Source: Synechococcus sp. NB0720_010 (lineage in GTDB: Bacteria; Cyanobacteriota; Cyanobacteriia; PCC-6307; Cyanobiaceae). Taken from it: a stretch of 64,000 bases of DNA. Positions 35,339-47,241 of the stretch are shown here, piece by piece. Where the stretch lies: NCBI RefSeq assembly GCF_023078835.1, contig NZ_CP090898.1:1-64000 (forward strand), written 5' to 3'. A program made the translations under genes and the position numbers. The notes beneath the pieces were generated by a model. It was given only the letters and a program-made list of their open reading frames with translations, searched no databases and was not told the DNA's origin. Numbering within the stretch: position 1 is the first letter of the stretch; the number at the start of each line of letters is the position of its first letter.

Positions 35339-36031
35339 TGGCAGTGGAGCGCTGAAGCCGGGGTACGCCGCGGCAGTTTTGCCGTCATCGGGGTCGGACG
35401 TTTTGGCTCCTCGGTCTGCTCGGAGTTGCTTCAGTCCGGGGCGGAGGTGTTGGCCATTGATTCCAACCAGCGCGCCATCGATGAGCTGCGCCAGATCGAT
35501 CCCGCCATCGAAGCGCGGGTGGTGGACTGCACCGATGAAGAGGCCCTGCGGGCGGCAGGGGTGCTGGACATGGAGACGGTGGTCGTGGCCATGAGTGAAC
35601 CGCTGGAGGCCAGTGTCACCGCGACCTTGATCTGCAAGGACTCCGAAGGCAGTCGGGTGAAGCAGGTGATCGCCCGGGCCACGAGCGACATCCACATGAA
35701 GATGCTCAAGCGCGTCGGCGCGGACCGCGTGGTCTTCCCCTCAAAAATGATGGGTCAGCGGCTCGGGATGGAGCTGGTCCGCCCGAATCTGCTGGAGCAG
35801 TTGCGTTTGGACGACCGCAGCAGCATTGAAGAAATCAAGGTCCCCGCAGCTTTCATCGGCCATTCGCTGCGGGATCTCAACCTCCGCAAGCACTACAACG
35901 TCAATGTCCTGGCGGCAGGACCGGCGGGCGAGCTGCATGTGAACCCCCCGGCCTCCCATGTCCTGGCTGAGGGCGAGCTGCTGGTGGTGATGGGCTCTGA
36001 GGATTCCCTGCGGGCGTTGCCCGCCAGTTGA
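35327..36031 (+). CDS. ktrA: Potassium uptake regulatory subunit KtrA/TrkA type
   Basis: A 234-residue cytoplasmic RCK protein that gates KtrB. The RCK-N Rossmann domain has GVGRFGSSVCSELL near residue 23 and the acidic NAD/ATP-binding end of strand 2 (LAIDSNQRAIDEL). It continues to RVGADRVVFPSKMMGQRL. The RCK-C domain (EIKVPAAFIGHSLRDLNLRKHYNVNVL to GELLVVMGSEDSLRAL) is a c-di-AMP-binding fold in some homologues. I chose the GTG at 35327, which lies in the second copy of a 14-bp tandem duplication; a GTG at 35321 in the same frame adds two residues. It forms an operon with ktrB. Confidence 0.92.
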   Translation: MNQWWQWSAEAGVRRGSFAVIGVGRFGSSVCSELLQSGAEVLAIDSNQRAIDELRQIDPAIEARVVDCTDEEALRAAGVLDMETVVVAMSEPLEASVTATLICKDSEGSRVKQVIARATSDIHMKMLKRVGADRVVFPSKMMGQRLGMELVRPNLLEQLRLDDRSSIEEIKVPAAFIGHSLRDLNLRKHYNVNVLAAGPAGELHVNPPASHVLAEGELLVVMGSEDSLRALPAS

Positions 36032-36095
36032 GGGATGGGCTTTGTGCGCTTTCCCTCACCCCGTTAATGACAGCTTGTGCCCAAAGCCCCCCTAA

Positions 36096-37418
<1,323 letters not shown>

Positions 37419-37428
37419 TTTACCGCCG

Positions 37429-39036
37429 ATGGAACTCACGCTCTGGACCTACGAAGGCCCCCCGCACGTTGGGGCCATGCGCATCGCCGCCTCCATGGAA
37501 GGGGTGCACTACGTCCTGCATGCACCGCAGGGCGACACCTACGCCGACCTGCTGTTCACGATGATTGAACGGCGGGACCGCCGCCCGCCTGTCACCTACA
37601 CCACCTTTCAGGCCCGGGATCTGGGGGGTGACACCGCCGAACTGGTGAAGCGCTCCATCACCGATGCGGTCGAGCGCTTCAAGCCCGAGGCCCTGCTGGT
37701 GGGCGAGAGCTGCACGGCAGAGTTGATCCAGGACCAGCCAGGAGCCCTGGCGGCGGGCATGGATCTGGGCGGGATCCCGATGGTCAATCTGGAGCTGCCG
37801 GCCTATTCGAAAAAGGAAAACTGGGGGGCGGCTGAGACCTTCTACCAATTGGTCCGCAGCCTGCTGAAACCGCAGCTTCCGCCGCCCGGACAGCCGAAGC
37901 TCGATCCAACCCGCTGGCGCGCAGAAAACCGACGCCCGCGGGTGAACCTGCTGGGTCCGTCCCTCTTGGGTTTCCGCTGCCGCGATGACGTGCGGGAGCT
38001 CACCCAGCTGCTGGCGAGCTACGGCATCGATGTGGCTGTCGTTGCCCCCCTCGGTGCTCGGCCGGCTGACCTGCTGCGCATCCCGACGGCTGACGCGAAC
38101 CTCAACCTCTACCCCGAGGTCTCCGGTTCGGTCTGCAGCTGGCTGGAGCGTCAGTTCGGCTTCCCCACGGTGAAAACGGTTCCGATCGGCATCGGAGCCA
38201 CGGTGGAGTTCCTGCGGGAACTGCATGGCGTCCTTGGCCTGGAGCCGCCCCAGGATCTGCAGCCCGGCGCCGATGGCCTGTGTGCAGCGGAGCGTCGCTC
38301 GCGTCTGCCCTGGTACTCCCGCTCGGTGGATTCCACCTATCTGACGGGGAAGCGGGTTTTCGTGTTCGCCGATGGCACCCACGCCCTGGCCGCGGCGCGG
38401 ATCGCCAGCCGCGAGCTGGGCTTTGAAGTGGTGGGCCTGGGCACCTACAGCCGTGAGATGGCCCGGGAGGTCCGGGCGCTGGCGGCGGAGTTAGGGCTGG
38501 AGGCCCTGATCAGCGACGACTACCTCGCCGTTGAGGCGGCCATGGCCGCCGCGGCTCCGGAGTTGGTGCTCGGCACCCAGATGGAGCGCCACAGCGCCAA
38601 GCGCCTGGGCATTCCCTGCGCTGTGATCAGCGCCCCCTTGCACGTTCAGGACGTCCCCGCCCGCTATGCCCCCCAGATGGGCTGGGAGGGGGCCAACGTC
38701 ATCTTTGACAGCTGGGTGCACCCCTTGATGATGGGTCTGGAGGAGCACCTGATCGGCATGTTCCGCCATGACTTTGAGTTCGTGGATGGTCACCGCAGTC
38801 ACCTGGGCGATGGCGCCCCGGCCTCGCCCGTGGCACCTGCCGAGGAGATCACGCTGCCCCCAGTGGATGGGTCGCAGTTGTCCTGGAGTGCCGACGGTGA
38901 GGCTGAACTGGCCAAGATTCCCTTCTTCGTGCGGGGCAAGGTGCGTAAAAACACCGAGGCCTATGCCCGCGATCAGGGTCTGGCGGTGATTGATAGCGAG
39001 GCCCTCTACGAAGCCAAGGCCCACTACAGCCGCTAA
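37429..39036 (+). CDS. chlB: Light-independent protochlorophyllide reductase subunit ChlB
   Basis: The NifK-like subunit that pairs with ChlN and forms the substrate pocket. The 535-residue protein starts [20 protein letters not shown], with the cluster-ligand Asp expected near [13 protein letters not shown]. It then has [16 protein letters not shown] and [20 protein letters not shown]. The C-terminal domain ([20 protein letters not shown]) is the family's small helical domain. I chose the ATG at 37429, after the chlN stop, because the open frame further up lies inside chlN. A 169-nt gap with a strong hairpin separates it from chlL. Confidence 0.97.
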   Translation: MELTLWTYEGPPHVGAMRIAASMEGVHYVLHAPQGDTYADLLFTMIERRDRRPPVTYTTFQARDLGGDTAELVKRSITDAVERFKPEALLVGESCTAELIQDQPGALAAGMDLGGIPMVNLELPAYSKKENWGAAETFYQLVRSLLKPQLPPPGQPKLDPTRWRAENRRPRVNLLGPSLLGFRCRDDVRELTQLLASYGIDVAVVAPLGARPADLLRIPTADANLNLYPEVSGSVCSWLERQFGFPTVKTVPIGIGATVEFLRELHGVLGLEPPQDLQPGADGLCAAERRSRLPWYSRSVDSTYLTGKRVFVFADGTHALAAARIASRELGFEVVGLGTYSREMAREVRALAAELGLEALISDDYLAVEAAMAAAAPELVLGTQMERHSAKRLGIPCAVISAPLHVQDVPARYAPQMGWEGANVIFDSWVHPLMMGLEEHLIGMFRHDFEFVDGHRSHLGDGAPASPVAPAEEITLPPVDGSQLSWSADGEAELAKIPFFVRGKVRKNTEAYARDQGLAVIDSEALYEAKAHYSR

Positions 39037-39167
39037 GCGCAGTAGTGGGCTGGGTATTACTACCTACAAATGTGTGTTTAAACCCTCAATTTTCTCCTTA
39101 ACTGTTTCGCTTTGCATGGCCCCTCGGGTCAACGGGCACGGCCAGGTCTTGGATGGGAAAGAGCTTT

Positions 39168-40090
<923 letters not shown>

Positions 40091-40094
40091 ACCC

Positions 40095-40355
40095 TTAAAG
40101 CCGAACCTTGGTGACTTCGGCTTTGATGCTTCCGCCGCGGGTTCCCACCTCAATGGGCGCCCGCGTGAAGATCTCGACGCGAATCCCGCTTCTGGCAATC
40201 CGCCAGAGCACCTGAGCCAGCAGCGCCACGCTGGCCAGGACCACAAGGGGCCAGAGCAGTGGTTGCAGGGACTGTCTGTTGAGGAGTTGTGCTGCAGCCA
40301 GTCCGCTGAGGAAGCCCAGCAGCACGAGCAAGCAGGACAGGGCTGCGCGGTTCAA
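40095..40355 (-). CDS. Small membrane protein of unknown function
   Basis: An 86-residue protein with two hydrophobic segments (ALSCLLVLLGFLSGLAAAQLL and LLWPLVVLASVALLAQVLW). They are followed by a short strand-rich soluble end (GIRVEIFTRAPIEVGTRGGSIKAEVTKVRL). The start is a TTG overlapping the stop of the upstream gene as TTGA, suggesting translational coupling. It is the last of three minus-strand genes inserted between chlL and por. I do not recognise the family. The convergent chlL stop is 4 nt away. Confidence 0.6.
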   Translation of the reverse strand: MNRAALSCLLVLLGFLSGLAAAQLLNRQSLQPLLWPLVVLASVALLAQVLWRIARSGIRVEIFTRAPIEVGTRGGSIKAEVTKVRL

Positions 40356-40825
40356 GAGCTCAGGCTGCTGCAGGCATCCAGCAGGAGTTGCTCCGCCGGA
40401 GTTCCAGCGCCGGGAACCCGCCAGTCCCCCCAGTTGGAACCAGCCCGCTTGCGGTTGAGGGTCAGATCACGGCAGTTCACCGCGAGTGCCCGATCGGGCA
40501 CGTTGCTCTTGGGATTGCTCTCTGGCGTGGAGGGCCAGCTCAGGCCTCCAATGGCCGTGGGGCGGGTGATCGCCCGTCGCCAGGGGGTGACCCAGATATA
40601 GGGGTGACTGTCGTACGGCTTCCAGCTGGTCCAATCCACCTCCACATCACCGAAACGACGCCAGCGTTCGTGCTCTTGCGCTTGCCGCTCGCGCAGGCGC
40701 TCCAGCAGTGCCTGTTGCTCTGCGCTGGTCGCTGTTTCGGCCCGTACTGCGGCGATACCGCCGCTGCCCATTAGGAGCATCAAGCTGCCCGAGAGCAAGG
40801 GGAGGAGGGGGACGCGTTGAGTCAT
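40352..40825 (-). CDS. Secreted or lumenal protein of unknown function
   Basis: A 157-residue protein with a likely signal peptide: MTQRVPLLPLLSGSLMLLMGSGGIAAVRAE, with a cleavage-type Ala-x-Ala-like region near residue 28. The mature part has a charged helix (QALLERLRERQAQEHERWRRFG) and then a Trp-rich region with WTSWKPYDSHPYIWVTPW and NCRDLTLNRKRAGSNWGDW. The two cysteines (VNCRD and LDACSS) could form a disulfide. The ATG at 40825 is chosen for the signal peptide; the frame is open 26 codons further. It is coupled to the downstream two-helix membrane gene. No function can be assigned. Confidence 0.7.
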   Translation of the reverse strand: MTQRVPLLPLLSGSLMLLMGSGGIAAVRAETATSAEQQALLERLRERQAQEHERWRRFGDVEVDWTSWKPYDSHPYIWVTPWRRAITRPTAIGGLSWPSTPESNPKSNVPDRALAVNCRDLTLNRKRAGSNWGDWRVPGAGTPAEQLLLDACSSLSS

Positions 40826-40835
40826 GGCCGGCGCC

Positions 40836-41330
40836 TCAGGGGAGCGGGGGGAGCGGTAGCGGTGAAACGGCCTTGAGGGCGTCCTTGATCGTGACGGTGA
40901 CATTGCCGCCGATCTGGTTCACCCCCACTTCGCCATTGACCAGCAGCGGTTCATCGCTGACGATCTCGACGGGTTCAACAATTTTCTCAACGGTCACCGG
41001 CTTGGCGATGCGTCCAACGTCAACCGGGAGTGAGTCGTTGGCCTTGACCGGAAGGGCTGCTTTGGCACTGACGGCAACCGGTAGGGCGCCGTTGGCTTGG
41101 ACCTGGACTGGGGTCAGGATTTTCTCGACTTGGATGGGCCCCTTGAGGACCACGGGGAAGGGCTGTTGGCGCTTGACGGCAATCGGTATGGGTTGCCCCA
41201 AGATCTGGATTGCCGCCATGGCCGCCGACCAGGTGGCCAGCACAACCGCCAGGGGCCAACGGCAGGCCATCGCCAGTAGGAACCAGCGCGGCTCATCCTG
41301 AGGGTTCAGTGGAATCACAGGCCTTCCCAT
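40836..41330 (-). CDS. Single-pass membrane protein with PVxV-type repeats, unknown
   Basis: A 164-residue protein. One membrane segment (WPLAVVLATWSAAMAAIQIL) near residues 25-44 is followed by about 120 residues built from short strand-like repeats with Pro-x-x-Val cores: IPIAVKRQQPFPVVLKG, PIQVEKILTPVQVQANG, LPVAVSAKAALPVKAND, LPVDVGRIAKPVTVEKI, VEPVEIVSDEPLLVNGE. The period is roughly 12-18 residues. It ends in a Pro/Leu-rich tail. The ATG at 41330 has AGGG upstream; an ATG at 41360 is also in frame. It begins the three-gene group between por and chlL. No family is recognised. Confidence 0.65.
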   Translation of the reverse strand: MGRPVIPLNPQDEPRWFLLAMACRWPLAVVLATWSAAMAAIQILGQPIPIAVKRQQPFPVVLKGPIQVEKILTPVQVQANGALPVAVSAKAALPVKANDSLPVDVGRIAKPVTVEKIVEPVEIVSDEPLLVNGEVGVNQIGGNVTVTIKDALKAVSPLPLPPLP

Positions 41331-41408
41331 CGGCAACCCTGCAAGGCTTGCCGTAGGCATACATCAGGGATAAGGGCTTGTCATCCCTACTGCAGGTGAG
41401 CCGTTGGA

Positions 41409-42446
<1,038 letters not shown>

Positions 42447-42941
42447 TCAAGGGGTCTGGATTGCGTTGGACGGTTGCTGATTGGAATCCGGGCGCAGTTG
42501 CTTCCAGACCACCCGCAGGCGGTTCGGGGCGATCCACTGGTCCTGCTCCTGGATCAGCTTTTGCTCACCACCAACGTTGAACAGGCGATCAAAACGGGTC
42601 TGGGCTTTGAGCAGCTTTGCTTTTTGGATGTCCAGAACGGCGGTGATCTCGCCGTAACGATCCAGGCGCTCCTGGTAGGCCCCCGCCAGTCGAACCAAGC
42701 TGACCACGGCCACCAGGGAGAGGCCGATCTTCAGGGAGAGACCGATGGAGCCGTAGAGCAACTCCTGGCTCGGACTTGAAGGCCTGATCTGCTGCGAGGG
42801 TGCCGGCTCAACAACGCTCAAGTTGGCGTCACTGCGGTGCTGGCGACGGCCTCGAGCGGGCTCCGCTTTGGGATCTTGAGCAGTCCGTTTCCGATTTGCG
42901 GATCGCCGCTGCGATAGCTGGGCAGATCGGGAGGGGCTCAA
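42447..42941 (-). CDS. Single-pass membrane protein, cyanobacterial hypothetical
   Basis: A 164-residue protein with a long basic, Arg/Ser-rich N-terminus (about 60 residues) and one membrane segment (LKIGLSLVAVVSLVRLAGAY) near residue 70. A helical region follows (QERLDRYGEITAVLDIQKAKLLKAQTRFDRLF, likely coiled-coil), then a short tail. The start is a TTG at 42941 and is uncertain; no ATG or GTG lies close. It lies downstream of psaM and upstream of por on the same strand. The layout of basic tail, helix and coiled coil resembles a membrane anchor, but no function is known. Confidence 0.6.
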   Translation of the reverse strand: MSPSRSAQLSQRRSANRKRTAQDPKAEPARGRRQHRSDANLSVVEPAPSQQIRPSSPSQELLYGSIGLSLKIGLSLVAVVSLVRLAGAYQERLDRYGEITAVLDIQKAKLLKAQTRFDRLFNVGGEQKLIQEQDQWIAPNRLRVVWKQLRPDSNQQPSNAIQTP

Positions 42942-42956
42942 GGGTGAGGAGGAGTG

Positions 42957-42993
42957 GGGAGAGACGCACCGCTTCTAGCAGGTCGTCTCTCCC
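42957..42993 (-). terminator. Hairpin downstream of psaM
   Basis: A perfect 10-bp stem, GGGAGAGACG paired with CGTCTCTCCC, has a 17-nt loop and begins 12 nt after the psaM stop on the minus strand. No T-tract follows, so it may stabilise the psaM mRNA 3' end or attenuate transcription into the next gene rather than terminate fully. Confidence 0.5.
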
Positions 42994-43004
42994 GTGCCAA
43001 GGGA

Positions 43005-43103
43005 TCAGGCGCGGTAGAGGCTGGCGGCGAGACGCACTGCGAGCACGCCAGCGTGGGCGGCCACCACCAGGGCGATCAGAATTTCAGCCTGGGTGAGGGA
43101 CAT
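43005..43103 (-). CDS. psaM: Photosystem I reaction centre subunit XII (PsaM)
   Basis: A 32-residue single-helix peptide, found by translating the gap: MSLTQAEILIALVVAAHAGV then LAVRLAASLYRA. PsaM sits at the trimer interface of photosystem I and consists of one membrane helix. The pattern of a polar start, ILIALVVA, then GVLAVRLAASLY matches known PsaM sequences. It is too short for ordinary gene finders. No Shine-Dalgarno sequence is seen before the ATG. It is divergent from crr6 across 137 nt and followed by a 10-bp hairpin. Confidence 0.88.
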   Translation of the reverse strand: MSLTQAEILIALVVAAHAGVLAVRLAASLYRA

Positions 43104-43240
43104 GACCGTTGAGAAAAACACCAATTCATTTTCACGCAGATGGTGGGGCTGGCTAGGGCCTGGGCCTGGGCCTGTCACAGCTCGACACCCCTAGGGGATG
43201 GGCTCGCTACGGTCGATCGACAGTTCTGCAGGGTTCTTTG

Positions 43241-43729
43241 GTGTCTGGTCTGGCTCCTGATGGAACGGTGTCGATCTCAGCGCAACAGGTTCAAGACCAG
43301 AGCCTTGAGCCCCTGCAGCCTTGGTTCGCCTTGGACCCCAAGGACCTGCTGCAGGCCAGCGGCAGCCTGACGCTCCAGTTCGACTGGCCCCGTTCAGCGG
43401 AGGACCCGCGCGAGCTCTCGGAGATCACGGAGCTGCGCCTCTGGAGCCTGCGCGCCGATGCCCTCTGCCCGTGGCTACCGCTGCTGCTGGAGCGCAGCAG
43501 TGGCCAATTGACCCGCCACGTGGCGATGCTGCTCCCCCATCAGTTCAGCCGCAGCGAGGGGATTCGCTTCGCCCCAGACAGCCTTGAGCTCTGGATGACC
43601 CATCGCCTCTACCTGCTGGATCACTGGTCCAGGGGGTATGGCTTGAACTGTCGCGGCAATCTGGAGCAGATGGCGGCCGTGCTCGGCTTTGAGCTGGACG
43701 GCAGCTTCTGGAAGGACCACGAGCGCTAG
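43241..43729 (+). CDS. crr6: CRR6-family NDH-1 (NdhI) maturation factor
   Basis: A 162-residue soluble protein of the CRR6 family, which in plants and cyanobacteria assists assembly of the NdhI subunit of NDH-1. The characteristic core is LPLLLERSSGQLTRHVAMLLPH, FSRSEGIRFAPDSLELWMTHRL and LLDHWSRGYGLNCRGNLEQMA. The start is taken as the GTG at 43241, seven bases after an AGGG; a TTG just upstream is also possible. It is divergent from psaM and its stop overlaps the TSUP gene stop by 4 nt. The family assignment is by recalled pattern, not alignment. Confidence 0.8.
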   Translation: MSGLAPDGTVSISAQQVQDQSLEPLQPWFALDPKDLLQASGSLTLQFDWPRSAEDPRELSEITELRLWSLRADALCPWLPLLLERSSGQLTRHVAMLLPHQFSRSEGIRFAPDSLELWMTHRLYLLDHWSRGYGLNCRGNLEQMAAVLGFELDGSFWKDHER

Positions 43730-44478
43730 AGCCAGAGCAGAACGGCCCGCCGTCCGACGTCCACGGCCAGCAGCACGCACAGCAGCCGGATCAGTCCCAC
43801 CAGGCGTTGTTCCGGCACCTTCTGCAGGTGCCCGGCCGACCACTGGGCGGCTGAGGCGGCCGTTGCCCCCAGCACCAGGCCGATCAGCAGTTGGGCCCTG
43901 CCGTCTCCCCAAAAGGTGAAGGAGGCGACCAAGGAGGAGGCGAAGACCGCCATCGTGCTGAGCCGGATCGCCTGGTAGACCCCAAGGCGCAGCCCGCGAA
44001 CCATCAGCGGCACCATCACCAGGCCGCCTCCGACACCCAGCAGGCCGCTGGAGAGGCCCGCCACCAGGCCTACGCCGATCAGTCCCCGCACCGGCACGGT
44101 TGAAGCGCTGTTGCCGCCCGTGCGTCTGGGCTCGATCACCAGGGCCAGCAGCCCGTACATCAGCGCCTGCAAGGCCAGCAGTTGCCAGCCCTCAAGGCTG
44201 TGGCCGAGCCGGCTGAAGAGGCCCCCGCCAAAGGCGGCGCCAGCGCTGATCGCGAGGGCCGCTTGCGCTGGCACCTGACCGCTGCGCCAGTGGGTCAGGC
44301 TGCCCGCCATGGTGGTGGGAACAATCGCCAGGGTGCTGGTGGCCAGGGCCTGATGGGGCGGCAGGCCAATCCAGAGCAGCAGGGGAGAGAAGACCAGGCC
44401 TCCACCAATTCCCAGCAGGCCTGAGAGCAAGCCGGCCAAGATGCCTAGAGGCAGCAGAGGCAGCAGCTCCCAGCCCAT
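43726..44478 (-). CDS. TSUP-family (TauE/SafE, DUF81) membrane transporter
   Basis: A 250-residue permease with about eight hydrophobic segments. The two halves each contain the family motif: GLLSGLLGIGGGLVFSPLLLW near residue 15 and GLSSGLLGVGGGLVMVPLMVRG near residue 145, followed by ALATSTLAIVPTTMAG and AIRLSTMAVFASSLVAS. TSUP proteins export or import sulfite, sulfonates or other small anions; the substrate here cannot be deduced. The ATG at 44478 gives the family N-terminus. It is divergent from the lipoate ligase-like gene with 39 nt between starts. Confidence 0.9.
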   Translation of the reverse strand: MGWELLPLLPLGILAGLLSGLLGIGGGLVFSPLLLWIGLPPHQALATSTLAIVPTTMAGSLTHWRSGQVPAQAALAISAGAAFGGGLFSRLGHSLEGWQLLALQALMYGLLALVIEPRRTGGNSASTVPVRGLIGVGLVAGLSSGLLGVGGGLVMVPLMVRGLRLGVYQAIRLSTMAVFASSLVASFTFWGDGRAQLLIGLVLGATAASAAQWSAGHLQKVPEQRLVGLIRLLCVLLAVDVGRRAVLLWL

Positions 44479-44517
44479 GGCGCATGCCGCACGTCTCACC
44501 CGCATCCTGCCAGCTCC

Positions 44518-45240
44518 ATGAGGTGGCGTTGGATCCCTCCACTCACGGCCGATGCCGGCCTGCAGATGGCGATCGACCGTTGGATGCTGCAGCAGCAGTG
44601 CGTCGGTCAGGGCGATCCGATGCTGCGGCTCTACCAGTGGAATCGGCCGACGCTCTCATTGGGCCGGCACCAACGCCAGATCGATCCCCGCTGGATCGCC
44701 CTGGCCGAGCAGGGCCGTTTGCACCTGGTGCGGCGTCCCAGCGGCGGTCGGGCTGTTCTGCATGCGGGTGAACTCACCTATGCCCTGGCCTGCCGGCCGG
44801 CCACGACCCATCGCCTGACGGCCTATGCCGAGGCCTGTCAGTGGCTGCAGGTGGCCTTCGCGGCCCTGGGCGTTCCCCTGGAGTTCGGCTCGGTGAAGGC
44901 TGCGGAGGCGGCCCAGCGGGGCAACTGTTTTGCCAGCGGCACGGCTGCAGATCTGGTGCAGGCCAATGGCGCCAAACGGATCGGTAGTGCCCAGCTCTGG
45001 AGTGGGGCCTGCCTGCTGCAGCACGGCAGTGTCCTGCTCTCTCCCCCCCAGGACCTCTGGCGGGAGGTCTTCAACTCTCCAGCGCCAAACCTGGAACCCC
45101 TACCGCAAGCGGCCGTGATGGCGGAGCTCCAGCGGGCGGCACGGGATCACCTCTGTAGCGGTGCGCTCCAGACTGTGGCCCTCAGCGCCAGGGAGTGGCA
45201 GCAGATCCAGCTGTTGGAGGACGCGGCTCCCCTGGGCTGA
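44518..45240 (+). CDS. Lipoate--protein ligase A family protein
   Basis: A 240-residue BPL/LplA-type acyltransferase. Family motifs are LYQWNRPTLSLGRHQ, the substrate-binding RRPSGGRAVLHAGELTYALA near residue 73, FASGTAADLVQANGAKRIGSAQ with the conserved catalytic-type Lys, and LLQHGSVLLS. Members attach lipoate or octanoate to E2 and H proteins. Both a ligase and an octanoyl-transfer role are possible. It lies alone between divergent TSUP and convergent M50 protease genes. Confidence 0.85.
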   Translation: MRWRWIPPLTADAGLQMAIDRWMLQQQCVGQGDPMLRLYQWNRPTLSLGRHQRQIDPRWIALAEQGRLHLVRRPSGGRAVLHAGELTYALACRPATTHRLTAYAEACQWLQVAFAALGVPLEFGSVKAAEAAQRGNCFASGTAADLVQANGAKRIGSAQLWSGACLLQHGSVLLSPPQDLWREVFNSPAPNLEPLPQAAVMAELQRAARDHLCSGALQTVALSAREWQQIQLLEDAAPLG

Positions 45241-45245
45241 ACCCC

Positions 45246-46472
45246 TCAACCCTCGGGGTTGCTTTCGATGGTTCGTGCCACGGGCGCCAGCATCATCCCC
45301 AGGGGGTAGACCCCTTGGCGGCGCGCGGCCTCGAGGATCGGTAGAGGCAGCCGCACGCCGAGTTCTTTCAGGACCCGCTCCGCCAGTTCCGGTCGCTCCA
45401 AGGTGCCGGTGGGGAGGCCCGCTGGACCGAGCACCAGCAGCCGATTCACCTCCGGTTGGTCGAGCTGCAGGATCGCCTGCCAGAGCGGTGTCCCATCGCC
45501 GATGCTCGGGAGTTGATCGAGGGGTTGCAGGTGCTCGCCAACGCTGTCCTCATCCCAGCGCTGCACCGGCAGGCTCTGCAGGGGGGCATCGGTGATGAAC
45601 CCCTTCCAGCGGCCCTGGTCACAGACCAGTAGCCAGTCCGCCAGACCCTTCTCGTCGCTGACCCGCAGGCGGCTGAGTTCCCGCAGTTTCGTGTTGGCCT
45701 CGAGTACGCGGTAGCGCCTCTGGGCCGCATCCTTGACCTGCAGCCTGCGCAGCACGCCCTGCAGCGCCAGCATCTGCGATTGGTTGCGGGCGGCGCCCAG
45801 GCCAAACCAGCCCAGCAGCATCAACCAAATCCCCGCTACCCCGGCTCCTCGCAGCAGCAGGAAGGCTCCAAGACCAATGGCGCTGAAGGCCAGCACCTTG
45901 CCGCTGGCGGTGGCCACCTGGATTCCCTTGCGCTGGCTTCCGGTGAACTGCCAGACCAGGGCCTTGAGAATCAGGCCGCCATCGAGCGGGAGTCCCGGCA
46001 GCAGGTTGAACAGGGCCAGGATCAGATTCAGCACGCCCAGCTCACTGACCATGGCTCCGAGCAGGGGCCAGGCATGGCTGGCGCTATGGCTGCTGAGGAG
46101 CAGCAGGGCGGAGAGCACCAGGCTCACCAGGGGGCCAGCGGCCGCCACCCAGAAGGAGCCCATGGCGGTTGGGCACTCGCGCTCCACGCTGGCCACCCCG
46201 CCCAGCAGGAACAGGGTGATGCTGCGGACCTTGACCCCCTGACTGAGGGCCACCAGGGAGTGCCCTAACTCATGGAGCAGCACTGAGAGGAACAGCAGCA
46301 GGGCGGTGAGCAGGCCAATCAGCCAGAGCCAGGCCTCCTGGGTTTGCGCGGCGAATTGCTGGCTGTACTGCTGTTGGAAGGCCACCGTGGCCAGGGCCAA
46401 GATCAGAAACCAGCTGGGGTGAATGCGTAGGGGGATGCCCCGAATCCGCAGTAGCTGCCAGCCTTCCCCCAC
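45246..46472 (-). CDS. Site-2 protease family membrane metalloprotease (M50)
   Basis: A 408-residue intramembrane zinc protease. The zinc motif LSVLLHELGHSLVALS is near residue 63, and the second ligand motif NLLPGLPLDGGLILKAL is near residue 160. About six membrane segments lie in residues 15-230. The C-terminal 170 residues form a soluble module (VLEANTKLRELSRLRVSDEKGLADWLLV to RLLVLGPAGLPTGTL) that reads like a degenerate CBS pair, as in other cyanobacterial M50B proteases. The start is a GTG at 46472. Substrates are unknown; relatives cleave membrane-anchored regulators. Confidence 0.9.
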   Translation of the reverse strand: MGEGWQLLRIRGIPLRIHPSWFLILALATVAFQQQYSQQFAAQTQEAWLWLIGLLTALLLFLSVLLHELGHSLVALSQGVKVRSITLFLLGGVASVERECPTAMGSFWVAAAGPLVSLVLSALLLLSSHSASHAWPLLGAMVSELGVLNLILALFNLLPGLPLDGGLILKALVWQFTGSQRKGIQVATASGKVLAFSAIGLGAFLLLRGAGVAGIWLMLLGWFGLGAARNQSQMLALQGVLRRLQVKDAAQRRYRVLEANTKLRELSRLRVSDEKGLADWLLVCDQGRWKGFITDAPLQSLPVQRWDEDSVGEHLQPLDQLPSIGDGTPLWQAILQLDQPEVNRLLVLGPAGLPTGTLERPELAERVLKELGVRLPLPILEAARRQGVYPLGMMLAPVARTIESNPEG

Positions 46473-46527
46473 ACGTCCTCATCCGTTGCCCCGATCCTAG
46501 AAAGGTTGGGCTTCCTGGGGCCACGGC

Positions 46528-47232
46528 ATGACGGCGCGTCCAACTTCCCCCATTGGCCACCAGCCATGGCTGAAGGTCTGTGGACTGCGCCATCCCGAGC
46601 AGGCCAGTGCCGTGGCCGCCCTGGGCGTCGATGCGATCGGGGTGATCGGTGTTGAGGCCTCCCCCCGCTGGTTGTCCCCTGGCGCCCGGCCGGCGCTGTT
46701 TGCGGCGATGCGCCAGGCCTCAAGCCGCTGTCTTGGCGTCCTCGTGGTGGCCGATCCCAGTGATGGGGAACTGTCCCAGTTGGGGGCGGCCGGTGGTCAT
46801 CAGGTGCTGCAACTCCATGGCCAGGAAACGCCAGAGCGCTGCCGGCAACTGCGGCAGGCCCTCGGCCCGGATCTCTTGTTGTGGAAGGCGCTGAGAATTC
46901 GCCAGCCCGAGGATCTGCAGCGGGCGGCCGACTACGGCGCGGTCGTCGACGCTCTGCTGCTGGATGCCTGGTTGCCCGATCAGCTCGGCGGCACGGGCCA
47001 CCGCATCCCGATCGATTGGCTCGGTGGTTTTTGCTCCCCTCTGCCCTGGTGGCTCGCTGGCGGCTTGAATCCCGATCGGGTTGCCCCGGCCCTACGGGCC
47101 CTGCAGCACCGGCCCCCCTCTGGATTGGATGTCTCCAGCGGGGTGGAGCGGGCTCCGGGGGATAAGGATCTCGCCAAAGTGCAGCAGCTGGTGGCCGCCT
47201 TGGCTCCCTTTCGCCAGGATTTGATCAGCTAA
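46528..47232 (+). CDS. trpF: Phosphoribosylanthranilate isomerase TrpF
   Basis: This tryptophan-pathway enzyme isomerises N-(5-phosphoribosyl)anthranilate to CdRP. The 234-residue TIM-barrel protein has LKVCGLRHPEQASAVA (catalytic Cys near residue 18), VLQLHGQETPERC, VVDALLLDAWLPDQLGGTGH, the phosphate loop WLAGGLNPDRVAPAL and GLDVSSGVERAPGDKD with catalytic Asp. It starts at an ATG and is divergent from the M50 protease across 55 nt. No other trp genes are in the window. Confidence 0.95.
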   Translation: MTARPTSPIGHQPWLKVCGLRHPEQASAVAALGVDAIGVIGVEASPRWLSPGARPALFAAMRQASSRCLGVLVVADPSDGELSQLGAAGGHQVLQLHGQETPERCRQLRQALGPDLLLWKALRIRQPEDLQRAADYGAVVDALLLDAWLPDQLGGTGHRIPIDWLGGFCSPLPWWLAGGLNPDRVAPALRALQHRPPSGLDVSSGVERAPGDKDLAKVQQLVAALAPFRQDLIS

Positions 47233-47241
47233 TCCTTGGCC

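Noticed and set aside
43154..43177. GGGCCT/GGCCTG short repeat upstream of crr6
   Set aside because: Only three to four units in GC-rich DNA; too short to claim a functional repeat.
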